From JASFTV01 sp050050615 (lineage in GTDB: Bacteria > Desulfobacterota > DSM-4660 > Desulfatiglandales > HGW-15): DNA of 18,171 nt. A program made the translations under genes and the position numbers. The stretch is from assembly GCA_050050615.1 (NCBI GenBank), contig JASFTV010000027.1:1-18171 (forward strand), given 5' to 3'. Below the pieces are notes generated by a model. That model had not been told where the DNA came from, searched no databases, and saw only the letters and a list, made by a program, of their open reading frames with translations. This document shows, piece by piece, positions 1 through 6,306 of this stretch (the stretch's first letter is position 1; every line of letters starts with the position of its first letter).

Positions 1-39
1 TCATGCCATTTTATCAGATTGAAAATCGAGAGGGAGTAG
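1..39 (+). CDS. [NiFe]-hydrogenase large subunit, last 12 codons (partial)
   Basis: Reading frame 1 gives SCHFIRLKIERE followed by TAG at 37-39. Large subunits of [NiFe] hydrogenases end in a DPCxxCxxH motif, and a maturation protease cuts just after that His. The visible Ser-Cys-His would be the xxH of this motif, leaving FIRLKIERE as the cleaved tail. The two metal-binding Cys residues would lie just upstream of the window, so this is an inference. It is supported by the maturation protease that starts 17 bp downstream and by the hyp operon opposite it. The short hydrophobic-then-charged tail resembles those of group 3 (cytoplasmic, bidirectional-type) enzymes more than periplasmic ones, but 12 residues cannot settle the group. 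Confidence 0.6.
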   Translation, partial: SCHFIRLKIERE

Positions 40-56
40 GGACAGGAAGGGCTTTT

Positions 57-599
57 ATGCCTCAGGAAAGAATTAAATGGGGAGTCAATTGGCCCAAGTC
101 CGGGACACAAATCATCATTGTTGGAATTGGGAATGAGTACAGGGGGGACGATGATATAGGCCCTTTCATTGCTCGCAAACTGCAAACCATGAACTTGCCA
201 AGGACACACGTTAAAGTTCAAAACGGTGAAGGCACGTCGTTGATGGAATCGTGGAAGGGTGCTGACATGGTCATTTTATTAGATGCCGTAAATTCAGGTG
301 CAACGCCAGGCAAGACTTACCGTTTAAGTGCGCATACAGAACCCATTCCCAGTGGAATGTTTAACTATTCTACTCACAACTTCAGTGTCGTTGAGGCTGT
401 AGAGCTCGCAAGGACATTGAAGCAACTTCCTCCATGCCTCATCATTTATGGAATCGAGGGAAAAAGCTTTGGGGAAGGGACAGGGATCTCTCCGGAGGTG
501 AAGAAAGCCGCCGAAGACGTCATGAAAAGGGTGATCCAGGACGTCTACGAGGCGTTAAATCAGGTCATCAGGCCCGTTGTAGGCAAAAAACATTCCTGA
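57..599 (+). CDS. Hydrogenase maturation endopeptidase (HyaD/HybD/HoxW-like, peptidase family M52)
   Basis: This cytoplasmic protease removes the C-terminal tail of the [NiFe]-hydrogenase large subunit after nickel insertion, allowing the subunit to fold closed. The 180-residue product begins with a beta strand and the family motif GIGNEYRGDDDIG (residues 23-35). Asp32 stands where HybD has its nickel-sensing Glu16. Asp76 in LLDAVNSG and His107 in STHNFS are the other two expected metal ligands. An upstream in-frame ATG exists at position 3. I prefer ATG 57 because a strong AGGAAGG ribosome site (44-50) lies 6 bases before it and because the preceding large-subunit frame stops at 39. The likely substrate is the large subunit encoded just upstream. 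The gene converges on hypE with a 34-bp gap. Confidence 0.9.
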   Translation: MPQERIKWGVNWPKSGTQIIIVGIGNEYRGDDDIGPFIARKLQTMNLPRTHVKVQNGEGTSLMESWKGADMVILLDAVNSGATPGKTYRLSAHTEPIPSGMFNYSTHNFSVVEAVELARTLKQLPPCLIIYGIEGKSFGEGTGISPEVKKAAEDVMKRVIQDVYEALNQVIRPVVGKKHS

Positions 600-633
600 A
601 GATCAAGCTTCGCAAGGGACCGCCAACACTTCC

Positions 634-1647
634 TTAGCATATGCGAGGCAGAAGGTCCCCCATCGGCATCGAAAGTATTCTCCTGGCCCCGATGAAGGTC
701 TCCATTAGAACGCGCCCGTTATTCTTACCAAGAACCTCTCCAACGATAGCTGCGTCCTTGCCCAAAAGATCCTCTTTCATCACCTGTAACACCGCATGAG
801 CGTCCTCTCTGGCCACAAAGGCTAGTAATCTTCCCTCACTGGGGACGTGCAAAGGGTCCAAACCCAGCATTTCACAGACGGCCCGCACTTCCTCTTTGAT
901 CGGAATAGTTTTCTCATGGATCAATACCTCGACCTTGGACTGTAAGGCGATCTCATTAAGTGTGGTAACGATACCCCCTCTCGTAGGGTCTCTCAGGACG
1001 TGGATATGCTTGCTCTTTTTCACTATCTTGGAAACCAGGTGATTCAATGAAGCACAGTCACTAACAAGTTCTCCCTGGAACTGAAAACCTTCCCTTTGCG
1101 AAAGCACAGCGATCCCATGATCACCAATCGTTCCGCTGACAATAACCGCATCCCCCACTCTTGCATTGCTCCCTCCAATATCTAGGTCATCAGCAACAAT
1201 TCCAATTCCCGCCGTATTGATGAAAAGCTGTTCCAGTGAACCTTTTTCCACTACTTTGGTATCTCCAGTAACCATCCGAATGCCTGTTTGCTTGGCCACC
1301 CTCTCCATAGAATCGATTACCTTCTTCAGAGTCCTTAAAGGAAGCCCCTCCTCAATGATTAAGGAAGCACTCATGTATAACGGCTCAGCCCCCAGCATAG
1401 CCAGGTCATTTATGGTCCCACACACGGCCAATTTTCCGATATCACCTCCTGGAAAAAATAGGGGTTTCACCACGTAAGAGTCGGTGGAGAAGGCAAGCCT
1501 CTTGCTTTTCAAATTAAGGCGGGCCGCATCATCTAATTGGTTTAGTATGGGATTGTCAAAGGCAGGAAGTATTAAATCCTTTATCAACTGGTAGGAGAGG
1601 CCACCGCCGCTTCCATGGGCAAGCAAAATCTTGTCAATATCTTTCAT
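634..1647 (-). CDS. hypE: Hydrogenase maturation protein HypE (carbamoyl dehydratase)
   Basis: HypE receives a carbamoyl group from HypF on its C-terminal Cys and dehydrates it with ATP to a thiocyanate. This supplies cyanide for the Fe(CN)2CO centre of [NiFe] hydrogenase. The 337-residue protein has the PurM/AIR-synthase-like fold signatures: a Gly-rich N-terminus (HGSGGG), TDSYVV, GGDIGKLAVCGTINDLAMLGA and RDPTRGG. It ends in PRIC, the conserved tail carrying the modified Cys, so it is complete. Its ATG overlaps the hypD stop in an ATGA junction (1644-1647), which points to coupled translation. It is the last gene of the hypFCDE operon. Confidence 0.97.
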   Translation of the reverse strand: MKDIDKILLAHGSGGGLSYQLIKDLILPAFDNPILNQLDDAARLNLKSKRLAFSTDSYVVKPLFFPGGDIGKLAVCGTINDLAMLGAEPLYMSASLIIEEGLPLRTLKKVIDSMERVAKQTGIRMVTGDTKVVEKGSLEQLFINTAGIGIVADDLDIGGSNARVGDAVIVSGTIGDHGIAVLSQREGFQFQGELVSDCASLNHLVSKIVKKSKHIHVLRDPTRGGIVTTLNEIALQSKVEVLIHEKTIPIKEEVRAVCEMLGLDPLHVPSEGRLLAFVAREDAHAVLQVMKEDLLGKDAAIVGEVLGKNNGRVLMETFIGARRILSMPMGDLLPRIC

Positions 1648-2738
1648 CTATTCTCTCTCCCTCCATAATAGTAATAGGCAGCACAACTTCCCTCCATTGA
1701 TACCATACAGGGCCCTATGGGATGGTGCGGGTGACAAACTTTGTCAAATAACTCACAGTCAATCGGTTCCTTTATGCCTCTTAAGATCTGACCACAAATA
1801 CAACCAGGATGTTCATGATCTTCTCCTTGTGGGATATCGAAGAAATATTCTGCATCGAATTCTCTATACTCATCCCTTAATCTCAAACCGCTCCTAGGAA
1901 TAGTACCTATGCCTCTCCAATGAGTCTCGCATACTTCAAATACCTTATGGATTAGATCAAGGGCTACAGGATTCCCCTTTTCAAAAACTCCTCTTTTGTA
2001 TTGAATCATAACCTGCCCATCGTATTCTCTTTGCTGGCAAAGCAACATGAATATAGCCTGCAGAATATCCGTGGGCTCAAAGCCAGCGATGACACAAGGT
2101 ATTCTGTAATCTCGACCTATGAATTGGTAGGGACGAGACCCGATAATAGCACTTACGTGGCCGGGACAAATAAATCCGTGGAGGTTTACTTCTCCCATGT
2201 CCAACAAGGTTTTCATAACAGGAGGGATGAGTTTGTGGAAGCTCAAAATGAAAAAGTTTGAAAGTCTCAGCTTCTGGGCTGAGGATACAGCAAAGGCGAC
2301 GGTGGGGGCGGTGGTCTCAAAGCCAATGGCTACAAGCACAACCCTCCTGTGAGGATTCTTCCTCGCTATCTCTAAGGCATCTAATGAAGAGTATACAACC
2401 CTTATGTCACTTCCATCTGCCTTCTCCTTCTCTAAGCTTGAAAAGCTGCCGGGGACCTTGAGCAAGTCGCCAAAAGTAACCAGGATAACTCCGTCCATAT
2501 GACCAATAAGAATGGCCTTATCCACATCTTCGTTTGAGCTCACACAAACAGGACATCCAGGACCCGATATCAGATTTATCTTCCCTCTCAGGCGCTCTTT
2601 GATACCACTTCTCAGTATAGCGACAGTATGGGTTCCGCAGACCTCCATGAAATTGAGCTTCCTTGCGTTTGAACCCTGGATCCTACTTATCAAGGCCTCA
2701 GCGAGTCTGCTATCTCTGAACTCATCCAGATATTTCAA
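1644..2738 (-). CDS. hypD: Hydrogenase maturation protein HypD (Fe-S scaffold)
   Basis: HypD forms a complex with HypC that carries the iron atom while CN and CO are attached. The 364-residue sequence has the HypD signatures: EVCGTHTVAILRSG, the redox Cys motif SGPGCPVCVSS, GFETTAPT and CPGHVSAIIG. The C-terminal Cys-rich region contains GCICGQILRG, DCELFDKVC, GPCMVSMEGSC and AYYYYG, which includes the [4Fe-4S] ligands. The start is TTG at 2738, preceded by a GGAGGAAA ribosome site. It overlaps the end of hypC by 17 bases, and its stop overlaps the hypE start by 4 bases. Length and motifs indicate an intact gene. Confidence 0.97.
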   Translation of the reverse strand: MKYLDEFRDSRLAEALISRIQGSNARKLNFMEVCGTHTVAILRSGIKERLRGKINLISGPGCPVCVSSNEDVDKAILIGHMDGVILVTFGDLLKVPGSFSSLEKEKADGSDIRVVYSSLDALEIARKNPHRRVVLVAIGFETTAPTVAFAVSSAQKLRLSNFFILSFHKLIPPVMKTLLDMGEVNLHGFICPGHVSAIIGSRPYQFIGRDYRIPCVIAGFEPTDILQAIFMLLCQQREYDGQVMIQYKRGVFEKGNPVALDLIHKVFEVCETHWRGIGTIPRSGLRLRDEYREFDAEYFFDIPQGEDHEHPGCICGQILRGIKEPIDCELFDKVCHPHHPIGPCMVSMEGSCAAYYYYGGRENR

Positions 2739-2943
2739 TGATTTCCTCCAACAATTTCAGGGTCTCCTTGGCCTCCCCCTCATCAATTCTCTGAATGGCA
2801 AAACCGGCATGCAGAAGGATGTATTCACCTACCCGGACTTCCGGGGTGAGGTAAAGTTCAACCTCCTTATTTAGGCCCCCGAATTCTATCACCCCTTTCG
2901 TGCCTTTGATTTCAAGTACCTTCACCGGAATAGCCACACACAT
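2722..2943 (-). CDS. hypC: Hydrogenase maturation chaperone HypC/HybG
   Basis: HypC is a small chaperone that binds HypD and then delivers the Fe(CN)2CO unit to the large subunit. The 73-residue product starts MCVAIPVKV. After removal of Met, the essential Cys2 is N-terminal, as in the whole family. An ATG seven codons further upstream would bury this Cys, so ATG 2943 is chosen. It is preceded by an AAGGAG ribosome site. The body (GVIEFGGLNKEVELYL, VGEYILLHAGFAIQRID) is typical of the family's OB-like fold. The start lies inside the 3' end of hypF (32-base overlap), and the stop lies inside hypD. Confidence 0.95.
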   Translation of the reverse strand: MCVAIPVKVLEIKGTKGVIEFGGLNKEVELYLTPEVRVGEYILLHAGFAIQRIDEGEAKETLKLLEEIIEISG

Positions 2944-5248
2944 CTTGGAAACTCCTTGCTGCAATCACTGCTTGACCTAATGAAATCCCACCATCGTTGG
3001 TGGGAACTTCCTGATGATAGAAGGGTTCAAATTGATTTTCTCTCAAATTCTTCAGAGTCTTTCTCAGCAACAATCTGTTCTGATATACTCCCCCGCTTAA
3101 CACCACCTTGGTCAACCCTTTTTTCTCCCTTATCCTCTCACAGATATCCAAGCTAAAATTAGCCACCGTCTGATGAAACTTAGAAGATATAGCGGAGCTT
3201 GGTATTCCCTTTCTTAAATCATCAAGGACTTGCCTTAGGATCTCCCAGGTATCCACTTGCAGGGGATCGTTTTCCGTAAAGAGACGCCATTCATAGCAAT
3301 CTTCAGTCTCTGCACTAGCTATCATTTCCAGTTCAATGGCCGCTTGACCCTCATAGGTGATGGAATCCCTCACCCCTGTTAACGCTGAAATGGCATCGAA
3401 AAGCCTACCGCAACTGGAGGTCAGGGGAGCGTTGAACTTCCCTCGTATCTGCTCTATTATGGTCCTCACCTCTCGTCTGTCCCGCCGCGAGTAAAAATCC
3501 AAATCCAGACGAAGAACATCTTCTCCCAATAGGCAGTAAAGAAAACTCAAGGCCATGCGATAGGGATACCTGACTGCGGCATCGCCACCAGGCATAGGCG
3601 TGTATCTGAGGTGGGCACATCTTTCAAACCCCGAATAATCGGCTACCAAGAATTCACCCCCCCAAACTCTGCCGTCAGCACCCAATCCCGTTCCATCAAA
3701 AGCAACTCCAATCACTTTCTCATCCAGTCCATTTTCCGCCATGCAGCTTGCAATATGGGCGTGGTGATGTTGGACGGTTGACAATTTCTTATGGGTCAGG
3801 CCTTGGGCATATCTGGTAGAAAGATAGTCGGGATGCAGGTCATGGACGACCAGTTGAGGATCTATTCGGAAGAATCTTTGGTAGTGGTTGATGGTATCCT
3901 TAAGGAATTGATAGGCATCCAGATTATCTAGATCTCCAATGTGCTGGGAAATGAAGTAGAAATTGCCCTTGGACAAACAAAATGCATTCTTAAGGTCCGC
4001 TCCACAAGCCAATATTCCAGGGGAAGAAATAGGAAGATAAAGGGGATGGGGGGCAAAACCTCGAGATCTCCTGACCAGTCTTTCCTTCCCTTCTTCCACC
4101 CACGCCACGGAATCGTCACACCGAAGGTGAACACCCCGGTCGTGCGTCAACAAAAAATCGGCCAGTCCTTTAAGCCTGTACAACGCCTCCCGGTTATCTA
4201 TGATAATAGGCTCTTCGCTCGAGTTGCCACTGGTCATCACCAGGGCCAAAAAGGAATCTCTGAGCAGAAGATAATGAAGGGGTGTATAAGGAAGCATCAC
4301 GCCCAGATACCGGTTGTGGGGAGCAACCACGGGAGAGATGGTCGAATCAGGTTTTCTCAAAAGGAGCAGAATCGGCCTTCTGGGATTGGTCAAAATCCTT
4401 GCCTCATCAGGGCTCACGTAGCAATAACTTCTCACGATCTCAAGATCGTATGACATGATGGCAAAAGGTTTGGATGTCCTGAGCTTCCTCTCCCTCAGTT
4501 TTTCTACGGTCTCGCTGTTTTCTGCATCACACGCCAGATGGAAGCCTCCCAAGCCCTTAATGGCTATGATAGAACCCTCCTTTAATAATCTTATGGTTTC
4601 ACTGATCGGATTAACCCCACCTATCTCCTGATGATCGCGCATCAGGATCAGTCTTGGACCGCACTGTGGGCAACAATTGGGTTGCGCGTGAAAACGCCTG
4701 TCTGCGGGATCCTGATATTCCTTCAGACAGGTGGGGCACATGGTAAAAGGAGCCATGGTGGTGTTTTTCCGGTCATAAGGGACATCATGGACAATGGTGA
4801 AACGCGGTCCACAATTCGTACAATTGATAAAAGGGTAACAGTACCTCCTGTCATCAGGATCGAGTAGTTCCCGGAGGCAATCTTCACAAACCCCCACATC
4901 GGGGGAGACAGGGACAAACTGCCCCTCTTCTCTAGAGCTTTCCTTGATCTCAAAATCTTCGTATCCCTTAAGGGGAAGGTGGTCTGTTACCTGTATCCTC
5001 TCGAGATGGGCAAGCGGAGGAGGGCTTTCTCTAATCTCCCTCAGGAATACTTCTATGTTTTTCGCTTCACCCTCCGCCTCTATCACCACTCCCCCGGAAG
5101 AGTTAAATACCCATCCTTTTAGACCATGCTTGCGGGCCATCCTGTAAATGAAAGGGCGAAACCCCACGCCCTGGACTATTCCCCTAGGCTTAATGGAAAA
5201 TCGAGTTATACTTCTATGTCTTTCAGCTTCGCTCACTTGGATATACAC
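2912..5248 (-). CDS. hypF: Hydrogenase maturation carbamoyltransferase HypF
   Basis: HypF uses carbamoyl phosphate and ATP to make carbamoyl-adenylate and passes the carbamoyl group to HypE. The 778 residues show the full domain order. An acylphosphatase domain carries VQGVGFRPF at 25-33. Two zinc-finger pairs follow (C121, C124, C143, C146 and C171, C174, C193, C196). A YrdC/Sua5-like domain (about 210-395) comes next, then a Kae1-like domain with HHHAH at 494-498 and the C-terminal PTNDGGISLGQA segment. The start is GTG 5248, the only good candidate after the in-frame stop at 5291-5293. No clear ribosome site precedes it, and GTG 5236 is an alternative. It is the first gene of hypFCDE and overlaps hypC. 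Confidence 0.96.
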   Translation of the reverse strand: MYIQVSEAERHRSITRFSIKPRGIVQGVGFRPFIYRMARKHGLKGWVFNSSGGVVIEAEGEAKNIEVFLREIRESPPPLAHLERIQVTDHLPLKGYEDFEIKESSREEGQFVPVSPDVGVCEDCLRELLDPDDRRYCYPFINCTNCGPRFTIVHDVPYDRKNTTMAPFTMCPTCLKEYQDPADRRFHAQPNCCPQCGPRLILMRDHQEIGGVNPISETIRLLKEGSIIAIKGLGGFHLACDAENSETVEKLRERKLRTSKPFAIMSYDLEIVRSYCYVSPDEARILTNPRRPILLLLRKPDSTISPVVAPHNRYLGVMLPYTPLHYLLLRDSFLALVMTSGNSSEEPIIIDNREALYRLKGLADFLLTHDRGVHLRCDDSVAWVEEGKERLVRRSRGFAPHPLYLPISSPGILACGADLKNAFCLSKGNFYFISQHIGDLDNLDAYQFLKDTINHYQRFFRIDPQLVVHDLHPDYLSTRYAQGLTHKKLSTVQHHHAHIASCMAENGLDEKVIGVAFDGTGLGADGRVWGGEFLVADYSGFERCAHLRYTPMPGGDAAVRYPYRMALSFLYCLLGEDVLRLDLDFYSRRDRREVRTIIEQIRGKFNAPLTSSCGRLFDAISALTGVRDSITYEGQAAIELEMIASAETEDCYEWRLFTENDPLQVDTWEILRQVLDDLRKGIPSSAISSKFHQTVANFSLDICERIREKKGLTKVVLSGGVYQNRLLLRKTLKNLRENQFEPFYHQEVPTNDGGISLGQAVIAARSFQDVCGYSGEGT

Positions 5249-5306
5249 TTCGTTTATATATAACCTGGATATCTCGGAAAAATGGGAAGCTCACGGATAA
5301 GAAATA

Positions 5307-5336
5307 ATGCTAAAATGATCCGGTAATCTGAATCAA
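5307..5336 (-). promoter_or_regulatory. Possible sigma70-type promoter for hypFCDE
   Basis: On the minus strand, TTGATT (5331-5336) and TAGCAT (5307-5312) are separated by 18 bases, about 60 bp upstream of the hypF start. Each box matches four of six consensus positions. This is a weak pattern match in an AT-rich spacer, and no operator-like palindrome is evident beside it. Confidence 0.22.
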
Positions 5337-5540
5337 AACATAGAAGCTAATGAACAAAAATTGAATAAAGAAGTGAAGAATGCTGATTGGGATCGACGGC
5401 TCAAAGGGACACATTGAAAAGCATCTATAGCACTTCGAGGGCCTGGTTTGAAAATCAAAAGATTGACCGAATCATCGCCTGAGGGCCCTTGGCGTGGCTA
5501 AGGATATTGTGTAGAAGGAACTCTTAGATCTCTGCGTAAA
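5337..5540. other. Spacer with no recognisable gene
   Basis: This is the part of the 292-bp gap between psiE and hypF (both minus) lying beyond the possible hyp promoter. Short open frames occur on both strands, for example a 16-codon plus-strand frame starting MLIGIDGSKGHIEK, but stops interrupt them quickly and I recognise no family. GAGGGCC occurs twice about 45 bp apart. I see no convincing terminator for psiE. It may be decayed coding DNA. Confidence 0.4.
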
Positions 5541-5990
5541 TCATCCCTTGCCTCTAACGAGCCAATAGGTAATGCCCAAAGCTAACACCACCGCTGCTGT
5601 GGCTAAAATGTATTGAGGCGTCACCTCTCTAAAATCAAAGACAATGACCTTTCGAGCAATAGCCATCAAGGCTGTGGCAATTACTAACCTCACATGGATG
5701 ATGTCTTCCCTCAAATAAAGGGTAATGTTAAGGAATATCTCAATGGCAATCAGAACAGCTAAGAAGGCACCAAAAGTAAATAGAATATCGCTGATTTTTA
5801 GCAACAGAAAAGGTGGTTGACTCAGCCTTCGGTATAAGACCCAGACAACATCTCCGATTCCCCACAATATGACAGCCGCCATCAACACGGCTAGAATCTT
5901 TACCCCAAACCGGATCACCTTATGAAGAAAGCGCACTAATGGATCTTTATCCTCTATTGACAAGCCAGCTAGTTTCTCTTGATTTGTCAT
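5541..5990 (-). CDS. PsiE-family (phosphate-starvation-inducible) membrane protein
   Basis: The 149-residue protein has a charged, soluble N-terminus of about 25 residues and four predicted membrane helices: about 30-53, 64-88, 96-115 and 125-145. The stretch LYLREDIIHVRLVIATALMAIARKVIVFD is characteristic of PsiE-like proteins. In E. coli PsiE is induced by phosphate starvation under PhoB and cAMP-CRP, and its biochemical role is unknown. No Pho-box-like repeat is obvious here, so the regulation should not be assumed. The gene is monocistronic by position: divergent from the P-type ATPase and about 290 bp upstream of hypF on the same strand. Confidence 0.8.
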   Translation of the reverse strand: MTNQEKLAGLSIEDKDPLVRFLHKVIRFGVKILAVLMAAVILWGIGDVVWVLYRRLSQPPFLLLKISDILFTFGAFLAVLIAIEIFLNITLYLREDIIHVRLVIATALMAIARKVIVFDFREVTPQYILATAAVVLALGITYWLVRGKG

Positions 5991-6046
5991 GTCTTCAGAC
6001 CTTTTTCCCCTTCATCGATAGCATCAACAGCTTTTGGAGAAAATCT

Positions 6047-6137
6047 ACAATGTACAGCAAGATCGGTCAAGCTAAAACTGTCGAATCAGACGCCGGATTG
6101 GACTAAAGTCAACCATGTTGTTATAAAACAATGTACA
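6047..6137. repeat. Pair of ACAATGTACA direct repeats in the divergent spacer
   Basis: The ten-base word ACAATGTACA occurs at 6047-6056 and again at 6128-6137. Each copy contains the palindrome TGTACA. They lie in the 316-bp spacer between the divergent psiE-like gene and the P-type ATPase, so they could be regulator sites or chance in AT-rich DNA. A short inverted repeat, CGAGA/TCTCG, follows near 6160-6185. Nothing else in the spacer looks like a gene. Confidence 0.3.
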
Positions 6138-6226
6138 TCTATATGGCAGGGCCTGGGAAATTCGAGAGGGGAATGTTTTTCTCGCGAGTCAATGCTTTAA
6201 TCCAACTCATTGCTTTTTTAATTCAC

Positions 6227-6254
6227 TTTACTTTATCCTCACCTTTATTTTAAT
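6227..6254 (+). promoter_or_regulatory. Possible promoter for the P-type ATPase gene
   Basis: TTTACT (6227-6232) and TTTAAT (6249-6254), 16 bases apart, match a sigma70 -35/-10 pair at four and five of six positions. They sit about 50 bp before the ATPase start, in a very AT-rich stretch where chance matches are likely. Confidence 0.25.
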
Positions 6255-6306
6255 TATTACTTTCTTTTTGCAATGATATGATCAAATATGTTTTACTGGG
6301 CACAAT

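Noticed and set aside
2722..2964. HypC starting at 2964
   Set aside because: It would put seven residues before the essential N-terminal Cys, and the AAGGAG site fits ATG 2943.
5337..5540. Transposase or gene remnant beginning MLIGIDGSKGHIEK
   Set aside because: The frame stops after 16 codons and neither neighbouring frame continues into a recognisable protein.
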